Shown in pieces: positions 35,236 to 43,800 of a stretch of 44,808 bases of DNA (positions within the stretch are counted from its first letter, which is position 1; the number at the start of each line of letters is the position of its first letter). Origin of the DNA: Saprospiraceae bacterium. GTDB lineage: Bacteria > Bacteroidota > Bacteroidia > Chitinophagales > Saprospiraceae. The notes below the pieces were generated by a model that saw nothing but the letters and a program-made list of their open reading frames with translations, ran no database searches and had not been told where the DNA came from. The stretch is from assembly GCA_020628645.1 (NCBI GenBank), contig JAHDES010000052.1, forward strand, positions 1 through 44,808, given 5' to 3'. A program made the position numbers and the translations under genes.

Positions 35236-35715
35236 TTATTCCATTATAATTAAAATCTGCCCTTTCTCCACAGCAGCACTTTTCTCTACTTCTATAGATT
35301 TTATCACACCATCACCTTCCGCTTTGAGGACATTTTCCATTTTCATGGCTTCCAATATAACTAGAGGTGTTCCTTTTTCGATTGTTTGACCAGACTCTAC
35401 TAAAATATCGAGAATTAATCCAGGCATAGGTGCTTTGATATCACCTACTTTTTGAGCAGCGGTGGCAGATAAGCCCATTTTTTTGACCAATTGATCATAT
35501 TCGTCTTCTATTTTGATTGTGTAAGGATTACCATTAACAGATATTGTAATAGTTTTTTGATTGAAATTGGAATTTAATACGTTTGCTTGATAGGATTTTC
35601 CATCCTGAAGAATATGAAATTGATCGGAATCGCTGGAGATCGCATCTAAAGAAGCTAAGGTTTCAGATGTGATTTGAATTTCTTCTCCATCGACAATGGC
35701 GGTGAATGTACCCAT
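35236..35715 (-). CDS. Biotin carboxyl carrier subunit
   Basis: Protein of 159 residues. The C-terminal biotinyl domain is complete: APMPGLILDILVESGQTIEK, then EAMKMEN with biotinylated Lys125, then the closing strands (IKSIEVEKSAAVEKGQILI). The N-terminal half (MGTFTAIVDGEEIQITSETL) is the linker/BT-type docking region of acyl-CoA carboxylase carriers. It is the first gene of the carboxylase operon and carries biotin between the other two subunits. An unusually long inverted repeat stands 50-110 bp upstream. bioA elsewhere in the window contributes to biotin synthesis. Confidence 0.9.
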   Translation of the reverse strand: MGTFTAIVDGEEIQITSETLASLDAISSDSDQFHILQDGKSYQANVLNSNFNQKTITISVNGNPYTIKIEDEYDQLVKKMGLSATAAQKVGDIKAPMPGLILDILVESGQTIEKGTPLVILEAMKMENVLKAEGDGVIKSIEVEKSAAVEKGQILIIME

Positions 35716-35765
35716 AATTATACGTAATTGAATAAGTGATTTTGTGAATCACACCATAAACGTGT

Positions 35766-35823
35766 AATACCGATTTAAAAAAATCATAAATTATAAATAC
35801 AAGGATTTTTTTAAATCGGTATT
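35766..35823. promoter_or_regulatory. 20-bp perfect inverted repeat upstream of the carboxylase operon
   Basis: AATACCGATTTAAAAAAATC (35766-35785) is the exact reverse complement of 35804-35823, separated by an 18-bp AT-rich loop. It could be an operator, a cruciform, or a small transposable repeat. Confidence 0.6.
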
Positions 35824-36044
35824 TGTAATATTTGGGCAGCAAAGTTAAGGGAAACGAATGAATATTCAGGGTTTAATAGGACACAATCTTATTTAGGCAA
35901 GAAAAGAAACGTTTTATAGAATTAGCCTTGAGAAGGAAATGAATTTTTTAGCCCAATTAGAGCAAAGATGCCAACTTCTATAGGGAAGAAAACACCTTTG
36001 CTCTTTTTTATTCTCTCTGTAAGCCATCTCCTTAGAATAGTAAG

Positions 36045-37139
36045 CTATTCTAAAGATTTTAAGTTAATATGTGAATTATCACAAAAAGGGCCTGTTTTAC
36101 TTGATTTGCAATTGCATAAACGAGCTTTTCCCGTTCGTTTAGCTTCAAAAATTAGGGGTTTATATTTTGTACCATGATGCGAACTATCACAGAATGGTGC
36201 ATTTTTGCTCATACCACATTGACAGTAGAGGTACGTTTTTCCTTTTTCTAGTTCGACTTCTATAGCATCTAATGTACGGGTATCTTCTTTTTTATATCCA
36301 CGTGAAATTTCACTAGTAGAATCAGAGGAAGTAACAATGGGATACAAATAGGTTGCCGTCCAATGTTCTTTAGGATCATTTTCTAAGCCATATTCTACTG
36401 GAAATGCTCTTTTAAAACTTGCGGTACCAAATAATTGATCCCACAAAGAAAACATGTTTCCGAAATTACCATTTGGATCGCTGATGCCATCTCGCTTTGT
36501 TTTACCATGATGGGCATGATGAAAAGCAGGCGTGATGAAAATACGTTCATAAATTTTAGTAAAAGGATCTAAGAATTTGTACTTATACAAAAATTTATCA
36601 TAAGGCAACGTACTGTGCGAACTGATAATAATCAATTGTTTTAAAATCAATCCAATCGCCACTGCTTTCGCTCCTCCCAAGAAGGTAAAAATACCGACCC
36701 ACCAAAGATTGGGCATGATTAAATAATACACAAAAGCATTTCTATACGAAACGAAAAAGCCCATCTCCTCCGCTTGATGATGTGGTCGGTGTAATTTCCA
36801 TAAGAATGGATACTCATGCGCCGAACGATGATACCAGTATTGTAAAAAATCATCAATAAACAGGTATAATGGGAGCGTTAGCCAAAGACTGTTTGCAGAT
36901 AATGCACCTTGAAAAGGAAGGGAAAATACATTTCCCAGTGCTAATACCGCAAGCACGATTCCTGGTTTTACCAAAAGCGCAAGCACTAAATATCCGCCTA
37001 ATTCTAAGATCCAATCACTTGATTTACGTTTAGTCGTTTGCAAATAACCAGCAACTACTTCAATGATAACAAAAAAAGCAAGAATACTCAGAACGATGTA
37101 AACATCCATGTTGGGGATACCAAACAAATCTTTTTCCAT
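36045..37139 (-). CDS. Sterol-desaturase/fatty-acid-hydroxylase fused to a dual CDGSH iron-sulfur domain
   Basis: Protein of 364 residues. Residues about 1-260 form a membrane di-iron oxygenase with four or five helices and the eight-histidine pattern: HRSAH, HRPHH, and HHAHH, plus single histidines (ISSHSTL). From about 290 two CDGSH-type motifs follow: CQCGMSKNAPFCDSSH and CNCKSSKTGPFCDNSH, each with the C-x-C...C-x3-H ligands for a [2Fe-2S] cluster. The clusters might deliver electrons to the di-iron site, which would explain the fusion. Substrate is a lipid or sterol-like molecule, unknown. Gene stands alone, with a Crp-type regulator gene 180 bp upstream on the same strand. Confidence 0.85.
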   Translation of the reverse strand: MEKDLFGIPNMDVYIVLSILAFFVIIEVVAGYLQTTKRKSSDWILELGGYLVLALLVKPGIVLAVLALGNVFSLPFQGALSANSLWLTLPLYLFIDDFLQYWYHRSAHEYPFLWKLHRPHHQAEEMGFFVSYRNAFVYYLIMPNLWWVGIFTFLGGAKAVAIGLILKQLIIISSHSTLPYDKFLYKYKFLDPFTKIYERIFITPAFHHAHHGKTKRDGISDPNGNFGNMFSLWDQLFGTASFKRAFPVEYGLENDPKEHWTATYLYPIVTSSDSTSEISRGYKKEDTRTLDAIEVELEKGKTYLYCQCGMSKNAPFCDSSHHGTKYKPLIFEAKRTGKARLCNCKSSKTGPFCDNSHINLKSLE

Positions 37140-37317
37140 TCAAATGTCAGTTTTCGTATGTTTTATAAAGTTGGATTAAGATTTTGCGCTCATTTCTCAG
37201 GAGGGGGAGACCCTAAAGGATTATAATAAGTTTATTTGTACAGGTATTGGATATGTTAAAACCAATATTCAAAAATACGATGTATAGACAACAAAAAAAT
37301 ATACACAAGACAAGATT

Positions 37318-37923
37318 TTAGGAGTTGGGGAGATCTTTTTTTCCCTTTTTGCGGCGAATAATGCGGGACAAGGAAGTGGGGGTGATACCTAGATAATTCG
37401 CAATATGTTTATTATAGGCTTGTTGAAAAAACTGAGGAAAGCGTTCTAACATGGCTTCATAGCGTTCTTCAGGTACTTTGCCCGATAGCATTTCCACCCG
37501 AAAAATTAAGGTTGAAATAACTTCTTTTAGCCCCAAAATAAAGTATTGTGCAATGGCAGGACGTTCATAGACGAGTTGTTCAAAGGCTTGAATCGGTAAT
37601 TCTAAGAGGACGGTTTCTCCAACGGCTTCTAGTGTGTATTTCGTTTGTGTATTGGTTTCAATGGCTTCAGGCGCAGAAATAAAAGTCATGGCTGGTTTTA
37701 GAAAATTGGTGTGTTCTTCACCTGATGCTTGGTCTACACTTGTCCCGCGTACCATTCCTTTTACGATAAAATAGTAGTAGGTTGCAAATTTACCTTCTCC
37801 TAAAATGGTGGTTTTATTTTTAAATGTTTTGAGACTACTGATTTCCCAAATAGCCATCAAATCCTCTTCTAGTAGAAAAGGAAAGTGGGCTTGAAGATTT
37901 TGGAATACTGCTTCTCGTTGCAT
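37318..37923 (-). CDS. Crp/Fnr-family transcriptional regulator
   Basis: Protein of 201 residues from ATG 37923 (MQREAVFQNLQAHF). A TTG at 37965 would add 14 residues overlapping a MITE-like element, so the ATG is preferred. The cyclic-nucleotide-binding-type barrel has TTILGEGKFATYYYFIVKGM and the C-terminal HTH IANYLGITPTSLSRIIRR. The phosphate-binding arginine expected in true cAMP receptors is not evident. This pattern matches the common Bacteroidota small regulators of unknown ligand. Targets may include the adjacent desaturase gene, but nothing in the sequence proves it. Confidence 0.82.
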   Translation of the reverse strand: MQREAVFQNLQAHFPFLLEEDLMAIWEISSLKTFKNKTTILGEGKFATYYYFIVKGMVRGTSVDQASGEEHTNFLKPAMTFISAPEAIETNTQTKYTLEAVGETVLLELPIQAFEQLVYERPAIAQYFILGLKEVISTLIFRVEMLSGKVPEERYEAMLERFPQFFQQAYNKHIANYLGITPTSLSRIIRRKKGKKDLPNS

Positions 37924-37954
37924 AAAAAAAGATGATGCCCTAAAGATAATTACC

Positions 37955-38061
37955 TTCTCAGACAAATTCTGTGGTCAGTTCAAAAAAAATGAGTGAACGA
38001 CTAAAAGAAGTGAACGAATTTAGATTTGAATTGACTTGTAATCACGGGATTTGGCTGAGAA
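37955..38061. mobile_element. MITE-like element, copy 2
   Basis: About 107 bp with the same imperfect inverted ends as 7658-7835: TTCTCAGACAAATTCTGTGG at the left and GGGATTTGGCTGAGAA at the right. It keeps GGTCAGTTCAAA and TTAGATTTGAATTGACTT; the middle is 70 bp shorter. It sits between the divergent Crp-family gene and queF. No transposase gene is seen in the window, so copies would be moved in trans. Confidence 0.65.
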
Positions 38062-38134
38062 CTGATAATTAATTCCCATTCATTTATGACAAATTCGTGT
38101 AATGTAATTACAAAAAGACTAACTAAAGTTATCT

Positions 38135-38142
38135 TATCTTTG
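38135..38142 (+). promoter_or_regulatory. -7 promoter element of queFC
   Basis: TATCTTTG, a perfect TAnnTTTG element, ending 16 bp before the queF ATG. No preQ1 riboswitch-like sequence was recognised in the short leader. Confidence 0.6.
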
Positions 38143-38158
38143 TAAAAATTAAGAAAAA

Positions 38159-38566
38159 ATGGATTTTAATTTATTGGGAAAAGCTGCTTCTGTGGTGAAT
38201 AATCCTAAAGAAGCCAAAATTGATACGTTTGAGAATAAGTACCAAGAACGTGATTATCTCATTCAATTTGAATGTGTAGATTTTACATCCTTATGCCCTG
38301 TAACGGGACAAGCTGATTTTGCAGAGATCGAAATACAATACATCCCGAAAGAACAATGTATTGAGACCAAATCGTTAAAGTATTATCTTCAAGCCTTTCG
38401 AAATGTACAAGCCTTTAATGAGCAAATCGTTAATACCATTCTTAATGATTTAGTGGAAGCCTGCCAACCCAAATGGTTCAAAGTAAAAGGGGCGTTTGCA
38501 GCGCGAGGGGGGATAAAACTAACCGCTATTGCAGAATTTCCAAATTTGACCAAAGATGAAAACTAA
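38159..38566 (+). CDS. queF: NADPH-dependent 7-cyano-7-deazaguanine (preQ0) reductase
   Basis: Protein of 135 residues, the short unimodular type. The catalytic cysteine lies in FTSLCPVTGQADFAEIEI, and the QueF signature ETKSLKYYLQAFRN and a closing AARGGIKLTAIAEFP strand follow. It reduces the nitrile of preQ0 to preQ1 in queuosine tRNA modification. queC overlaps its end by 11 bp, so both steps around preQ0 are translated together: QueC makes preQ0, QueF uses it. A good -7 promoter stands directly upstream. Confidence 0.93.
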   Translation: MDFNLLGKAASVVNNPKEAKIDTFENKYQERDYLIQFECVDFTSLCPVTGQADFAEIEIQYIPKEQCIETKSLKYYLQAFRNVQAFNEQIVNTILNDLVEACQPKWFKVKGAFAARGGIKLTAIAEFPNLTKDEN

Positions 38567-39218
38567 AGTAATTGTTCTCCTCAGTGGAGGGATGGATTCA
38601 GTGACGGCTCTGCATGTCTCTATGCGCGATTATGAAGTAGTGGGGGCGATTAGCTTCAATTATGGCTCAAAACATAATGCACGAGAAATTCCGTTTGCCA
38701 GCTATCATTGTGAGAAAAATGGTATTCCTCACCAGATTATTGATGCTACTTTCATGGGTAAACTGTTTAAATCGTCTTTGTTACTCAATGGTGAGGATAT
38801 TCCTGAAGGGCATTATGCAGATGAAACCATGAAATCCACGGTAGTTCCATTTCGAAATGGAATTATGTTGTCCATCGCTTGTGGTTATTGTGAGAGTGTA
38901 GGTGCAGAGGGGGTCGTGATTGGGGCGCATTCAGGCGATCATGCGATTTATCCCGATTGTAGAAATGAATTTATGGAAGCCATGAGTAATGCCATGCAAT
39001 TGGGTACGTACGCCGATATAAAATTAATTTGCCCCTTCGTTGATGTCGATAAAACGGAGATCGTCCGTATTGGTGCGGGTCTAAAAGTAGATTATAGTCA
39101 AACGTGGTCGTGCTACAAAGGAAAAGATACCCATTGTGGCGCATGCGGAACTTGTTACGAACGAAAAGAAGCTTTTGAATTGAGCGGTGTAGCAGATCCT
39201 ACAAATTATGAACAGTAA
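38556..39218 (+). CDS. queC: 7-cyano-7-deazaguanine (preQ0) synthase
   Basis: Protein of 220 residues. The ATP-pyrophosphatase loop SGGMDSVT is at residues 9-16. The zinc-binding cysteines are in the C-terminal SCYKGKDTHCGACGTCYERK block. ATP-dependent conversion of 7-carboxy-7-deazaguanine to preQ0 is expected. The start overlaps queF by 11 bp. The other queuosine genes (queD, queE, folE-type) are not in the window. A REP-like palindrome pair follows 20 bp after the stop and may end transcription or stabilise the mRNA. Confidence 0.93.
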   Translation: MKTKVIVLLSGGMDSVTALHVSMRDYEVVGAISFNYGSKHNAREIPFASYHCEKNGIPHQIIDATFMGKLFKSSLLLNGEDIPEGHYADETMKSTVVPFRNGIMLSIACGYCESVGAEGVVIGAHSGDHAIYPDCRNEFMEAMSNAMQLGTYADIKLICPFVDVDKTEIVRIGAGLKVDYSQTWSCYKGKDTHCGACGTCYERKEAFELSGVADPTNYEQ

Positions 39219-39237
39219 AAAACTTATAAAACGATTG

Positions 39238-39288
39238 GTGGAGTTTCCTAACTCCACTTAAATACACCCTGCAAGTTTTTAACTTGCA
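39238..39288. repeat. Paired palindromic repeat (REP-like), copy 2
   Basis: GTGGAGTT/AACTCCAC (39238-39257) and TGCAAGTT/AACTTGCA (39270-39288). Same order and similar sequence as 35177-35228, with compensatory changes in the first stem (GGTGAAG versus GGTGGAG) that keep pairing. This supports selection on the fold. Confidence 0.7.
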
Positions 39289-39375
39289 ACACCTTTCTTC
39301 AACTTTTAATCTTTTTTATGAAACGAGTATAATATTTAGTAATCTCAAATTAACACAGAAGGACATGATTAAATA

Positions 39376-39464
39376 AAGTGCATAAGTAGATAGAAAATGC
39401 TTTTCATTTTCGGGTATAGGATGTATTCTATGCACTTGTCTACGCAAAATTCTCAAGAATTTTG
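39376..39464 (+). promoter_or_regulatory. Structured leader upstream of the penicillin acylase gene
   Basis: AAGTGCATA (39376-39384) pairs with TATGCACTT (39429-39437), enclosing a smaller AAAATG/TCATTTT-type stem. A perfect CAAAATTCT/AGAATTTTG hairpin follows at 39445-39464. It ends 35 bp before the chosen ATG. It could be a repeat or a regulatory RNA structure. Confidence 0.4.
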
Positions 39465-39498
39465 TAAAAATCCACTTATTCACAAATTTTTTAAACAT

Positions 39499-41571
39499 AT
39501 GAAAAAAGTATTCTTCTTTCTAATATCCTTCGTTTATTCTCATTCACTATTTTCTCAAATCAATCCCGACAACATCCAAATCATTCGTGATCAATGGGGC
39601 GTGCCGCACATTTATGCAAAAACAGATGCAGAAGTGGCGTATGGATTGGCGTGGGCGTCTGCTGAAGATGATTTTAAGTCGATGCAAGAAAATTTCCTAG
39701 CCATTCGAGGACGATTAGGAGAAGTAAATGGCCCAGAAGGTGCTTTGTTTGATTTTTTTGCTTATGCGATAGAGACTAAAGCAGTTGTTGAAAAAAACTA
39801 TGAAAAGGAGGTTGCTGATGATTTCAAAAGAGTATTAGAAGGTTATGTGGAAGGTGTAAATGCGTATGCTAAAGCCCATCCAGAAGAATTATTATTAAAA
39901 GATGTATTTCCATTGACCACTATTGATGTGTTACAAGGCTATGTTTTGAATTTAACCTTACTATCAGGAGTCCATGAATACATTGCTAAAATCATTGACC
40001 GAAATATTAAACGCTATGAGGAACAACCCCAAGGCTCGAATGCTATCGCGCTCAATAGTGCTAAAACGAAAGATGGACATACTTATTTAGCGGTCAATTC
40101 GCATCAACCTTTAGAAGGGCCTTTCTCGTGGTATGAAGCGCATTTGGAAAGTGAAGAAGGGTGGAAAATGATCGGTGCAAATTTCCCTGGAGGAGTTACC
40201 CTTTTTGTAGGAAGCACACCCAATTTAGGCTGGACACATACGGTCAATGCACCAGATTTTTGTGATGTGTATAAATTAGAAATGCATCCTACGGAAAAAC
40301 TACAATATCAATTGGATGGACAATGGGAAGCCCTTGAAAAACGAGTGTTCAAAACCAAAGTCAAAATCGGCTTTATCAAAATTCCTTATAAAAAAACGAT
40401 TTATCGAAGCAAACATGGATTGACCTTTAAAAATAAAGATGGATGCTATGCCATTCGTTTTCCAGCAAATAAGACCGCCTATAAAGCCGCTGAACAATGG
40501 TTTCGAATGAATAAAGCGCAAAGTTTTGAAGATTTTAGAGCTGCTTTGGATCATCAGGGCATTGGTTGTACGAATATCGTTTATGCCGATAAAGAAGATA
40601 ATATCTACTACATTGGGAATGGAAATTTTCCTTATCGTGATCCATCCTATAATTGGAAAAATGTCTTAGATGGAAATACTTCTGCGACCATTTGGGAAGA
40701 AAAATTTTATCCTATTGATAGTTTGGCATTTCTTTTAAATCCTAAAAGTGGCTATGTTTTTAATACGAATAATACACCTTTTAATGCAAGTGCTCCCGAA
40801 GATAATCTTGATCCAAACAGTATTAATAAGACGATAGGCTATTTCCCTTATGATAATAATCGAAGTCTCCGTTTTCAAGATTTGATCAGTCAATACGATA
40901 AATTATCCTATGAAGAGTTTAAAAGCGTAAAATTTGACCAAAACTGGAGAAGAAACCCCACCTATTCCTATTCCATGAGTAATTTGGAAGATTTATTTCA
41001 GCTTGACACCCAAAAATATCCAGATATAGCTCCATTAATTGAGCTACTTTCCAAATGGGATGGTAATACGCGTGTAGAAAGTAATGCCGCTTCTATTTTT
41101 ATTCTTTCATTGGGTTATTTGAATGAGCGAATCGCCAAAGAGGGGAGAGGGCGAGAAGAAAATGTTTTGCAAGAAGAAGAATTTGTTCGTGCTTTACAAA
41201 AAACAAAAAAGTACCTGATGAAGCATTTTGGGACAATTAATGTATTATTGGGTCAATTACAACGGCATATCCGAGGCGATGTCAATCTACCGATAAGCGG
41301 TGCGCCAGATGTTTTAGCAGCGATTTACAGCAAACCACAGAAAAATGGAGAAATCAAAGTGTTTGCAGGAGAATCTTACATCCAAATGGTACAATATACA
41401 CCTGACGGTGCGATCATTGAATCTGTCAATGCCTATGGAAGTTCGGCCCATGAAGAAAGTCCACATTATACCGATCAAATGAGACTATTTACGCAACAAC
41501 AACTTAAACCCATGACCTTTGATAAAGCGACCATCATGAAAAATGCAGAACGTATTTATACCCCCAAATAG
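39499..41571 (+). CDS. Penicillin acylase-family (N-acyl amide) hydrolase, secreted
   Basis: Protein of 690 residues from ATG 39499 (MKKVFFFLISFVYSHSLFSQ), which gives a clean signal peptide; the longer frame from 39397 overlies a structured leader. Ntn-hydrolase: an alpha-chain segment (IQIIRDQWGVPHIYAKTDAE), then the autoprocessing site at G/S in QGSNAIAL, Ser180 becoming the catalytic N-terminal residue. Family blocks QPLEGPFSWYEAHLES and GWTHTVNAPDFCDVY follow. Relatives cleave penicillins, acyl-homoserine lactones or N-acyl amino acids; the real substrate cannot be told. The acting place is the periplasm. A DUF6624 gene follows after one base. Confidence 0.88.
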   Translation: MKKVFFFLISFVYSHSLFSQINPDNIQIIRDQWGVPHIYAKTDAEVAYGLAWASAEDDFKSMQENFLAIRGRLGEVNGPEGALFDFFAYAIETKAVVEKNYEKEVADDFKRVLEGYVEGVNAYAKAHPEELLLKDVFPLTTIDVLQGYVLNLTLLSGVHEYIAKIIDRNIKRYEEQPQGSNAIALNSAKTKDGHTYLAVNSHQPLEGPFSWYEAHLESEEGWKMIGANFPGGVTLFVGSTPNLGWTHTVNAPDFCDVYKLEMHPTEKLQYQLDGQWEALEKRVFKTKVKIGFIKIPYKKTIYRSKHGLTFKNKDGCYAIRFPANKTAYKAAEQWFRMNKAQSFEDFRAALDHQGIGCTNIVYADKEDNIYYIGNGNFPYRDPSYNWKNVLDGNTSATIWEEKFYPIDSLAFLLNPKSGYVFNTNNTPFNASAPEDNLDPNSINKTIGYFPYDNNRSLRFQDLISQYDKLSYEEFKSVKFDQNWRRNPTYSYSMSNLEDLFQLDTQKYPDIAPLIELLSKWDGNTRVESNAASIFILSLGYLNERIAKEGRGREENVLQEEEFVRALQKTKKYLMKHFGTINVLLGQLQRHIRGDVNLPISGAPDVLAAIYSKPQKNGEIKVFAGESYIQMVQYTPDGAIIESVNAYGSSAHEESPHYTDQMRLFTQQQLKPMTFDKATIMKNAERIYTPK

Positions 41572-41572
41572 A

Positions 41573-42172
41573 ATGAAATACAAAAATATTGCTAAAAAAA
41601 TAATACAACTCAAAAATGCAGACCTTGCGTTACGAGATAAATTGATACAAAAAGGACAATTAGGAGATGGCTATGATAAAGAAATGGAACTTTTACATGC
41701 CCAAAATGCAAAACAATTAGAGCAAATTATTGATTCCATTGGTTACCCAACAATTGATAAGGTCGGCGAAACTGCTAGTGAAGCTGCTTGGTTAATCATA
41801 CAACATTCCATTGGGCATCCTAGTTTTATGAAAAAATGCTTGCATTTATTAGAAAAAGCTGTTCAAGAAAATAAAGCAAATCCAAAAAACGTAGCCTATC
41901 TAAGTGATCGAATTGCCGTTTTTGAAGGAAAGCCACAACTGTATGGAACGCAGTTTGATTGGGATGAAAATGGTAAACTAAGTCCCAATTCATATGATGA
42001 CTTCTCTAAGGTAAATCAAAGACGAAAATCTATAGGATTGAATTCGCTTGAAGAACAGATTTCAATTATAAGAAAACGAGCCGTAGCAGAAAAAGAAGTG
42101 CCTCCTTCTGATTTTGAGAAAAGAAAAAAAGAAATAGAATTATGGCGAAAAAGAGTAGGATGGATGAAATAA
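41573..42172 (+). CDS. DUF6624-type protein
   Basis: Protein of 199 residues from ATG 41573, one base behind the acylase stop; a longer frame from 41543 overlaps the acylase. The blocks YPTIDKVGETASEAAWLIIQ, HPSFMKKCLHLLEKAV and NVAYLSDRIAVFEGKPQLYG match the DUF6624 pattern well known from Bacteroidota. It has no signal peptide and no known activity. The C-terminal 40 residues are highly charged (PPSDFEKRKKEIELWRKRV). The tight spacing implies co-translation with the acylase, but a shared role is unproven. Confidence 0.78.
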   Translation: MKYKNIAKKIIQLKNADLALRDKLIQKGQLGDGYDKEMELLHAQNAKQLEQIIDSIGYPTIDKVGETASEAAWLIIQHSIGHPSFMKKCLHLLEKAVQENKANPKNVAYLSDRIAVFEGKPQLYGTQFDWDENGKLSPNSYDDFSKVNQRRKSIGLNSLEEQISIIRKRAVAEKEVPPSDFEKRKKEIELWRKRVGWMK

Positions 42173-42414
42173 TAAAAACAACACTACTAAACTTAAATGT
42201 CCTGTTCACAATGGAGAGACTTTAGTTTTATTTAACTGAACTAACACATGAATTTAGGGGCATTATTGAAAATATGAACTAATAACTACTAGAGAAAAAG
42301 TCCTTCGTCATATTTATTTGTCTGTTCATTTAACCATTAGTTACATTTATTTTTCGTATAAAAGAATTTTATTTCTGTATCTTACAGCTGAAACACACCA
42401 TTTAAACCGAATTT

Positions 42415-43761
42415 ATGGATAATACCGCCATTTTTAATGCTTCTTCTAGCCCCAATGATATGAATTTATCTGATTTGCTTGCCTTTGATCAAAAGCATAT
42501 TTGGCATCCGTACACGTCCTTAACCAAGCCCTTACCCATATATCCAGTAAAAGCTGCAAAAGGAGTCCATTTGATTTTAGAAGATGATCGGGAATTAATA
42601 GATGGAATGAGTTCATGGTGGTGTGCGATTCATGGTTACAATCACCCCAAATTAAATGCTGCATTACAAGATCAAATGACACGTATGTCGCACGTAATGT
42701 TTGGAGGAATAACCCATCGTCCTGCGATTCAGTTGTGTCAAAAATTAGTAGAACTCACCCCCGACAAACTAAACAAAGTCTTTCTCTGTGATAGTGGTTC
42801 GGTATCCGTAGAAGTAGCCATCAAAATGGCGTATCAATATTGGATTTCATTACATCAACCACAAAAAACGAAATTAATCACCATTCGTAAAGGTTATCAT
42901 GGCGATACCTTTGGAGCAATGGCAGTTTGTGATCCAGTTGGAGGGATGCATCACGTTTTTAAAGAAGTTTTACAAGAACATTTTTTTATAGATGCGCCTC
43001 TTAGCAAGTTTGGAGAAGAACTTCATCCACACGATAAAGAACAACTCGAAGAAATCTTTGAGTTTTACCATACCGAAGCTGCTGCTTTTATTTTAGAACC
43101 TATTGTACAAGGTGCAGGTGGGATGCGCATGTATTCAGCAGCTTATTTAAAAGAAGTTCGACGATTGTGCGATAAATATCATGTACTCTTGATTGCGGAT
43201 GAAATTGCTACGGGTTTTGGACGAACAGGCGAATTATTTGCCTGTAATCATGCCAGTATCTCGCCAGATATTATTTGTATTGGAAAAGCTTTGACTGGAG
43301 GAACAATGACAATGGCAGCAACGCTTTGCACAACGCCTGTTGCCGAAACGATCTGTAATGGAGAATTGGGCGTCTTTATGCATGGGCCTACTTTTATGGG
43401 TAATCCATTGGCTTGTAGCGTAGCTTTAGCAAGTATAGAACTTTTGGAAACTACCGATTGGCAGTCGAAAGTAAAACAAATAGAACAGCAATTGAAGAAT
43501 GAATTGATGCCTTTACAAAAGCACGCTATGGTAAAAGAAGTACGAGTATTAGGAGCAATTGGGGTAGTGGAATGTCATCAAGCTGTTCATGTTGCAAATA
43601 TCCAAGGCTATTTTGTAGAGCAGGGTGTTTGGATTCGTCCGTTCCGAAATTTGATCTATATGATGCCCCCTTTTATTATTCAAAAAGTAGCCTTACAACA
43701 ATTATGTAGAGTAGTAAAAGGAAGTTTGGAAGTAGAGGAGCATTTTAAAAAACCCGCCTAA
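42415..43761 (+). CDS. bioA: Adenosylmethionine--8-amino-7-oxononanoate aminotransferase
   Basis: Protein of 448 residues, fold-type I PLP enzyme of biotin synthesis. BioA signatures: HIWHPYTSL, DGMSSWWCAIHGYNHP, FLCDSGSVSVEVAIKMA, YHGDTFGAMAVCDP, LIADEIATGFGRTG and the PLP lysine K291 in CIGKALTGG. SAM is the amino donor. An alternative ATG at residue 16 is possible. No bioB, bioD or bioF gene is adjacent, so it is an isolated biotin gene. Biotin would serve the acyl-CoA carboxylase encoded at 31954-35715. A hairpin terminator starts at its stop codon. Confidence 0.93.
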   Translation: MDNTAIFNASSSPNDMNLSDLLAFDQKHIWHPYTSLTKPLPIYPVKAAKGVHLILEDDRELIDGMSSWWCAIHGYNHPKLNAALQDQMTRMSHVMFGGITHRPAIQLCQKLVELTPDKLNKVFLCDSGSVSVEVAIKMAYQYWISLHQPQKTKLITIRKGYHGDTFGAMAVCDPVGGMHHVFKEVLQEHFFIDAPLSKFGEELHPHDKEQLEEIFEFYHTEAAAFILEPIVQGAGGMRMYSAAYLKEVRRLCDKYHVLLIADEIATGFGRTGELFACNHASISPDIICIGKALTGGTMTMAATLCTTPVAETICNGELGVFMHGPTFMGNPLACSVALASIELLETTDWQSKVKQIEQQLKNELMPLQKHAMVKEVRVLGAIGVVECHQAVHVANIQGYFVEQGVWIRPFRNLIYMMPPFIIQKVALQQLCRVVKGSLEVEEHFKKPA

Positions 43762-43775
43762 AAGACGAGTCTTTT
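43760..43775 (+). terminator. Terminator of bioA
   Basis: AAAAGACGAGTCTTTT, a 7-bp stem with a two-base loop, followed shortly by a T tract (ATATTTTTTTAA). It overlaps the end of the bioA stop codon. Confidence 0.6.
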
Positions 43776-43800
43776 AAAAGAAATATTTTTTTAATTACAG

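Noticed and set aside
38062-38158. preQ1 riboswitch upstream of queF
   Set aside because: No preQ1-I type stem-loop with the A-rich tail was found; only a -7 promoter element is clear.
39397-39498. N-terminal extension of the penicillin acylase
   Set aside because: It would place 34 residues encoded by a hairpin-rich leader before a perfectly good signal peptide at ATG 39499.
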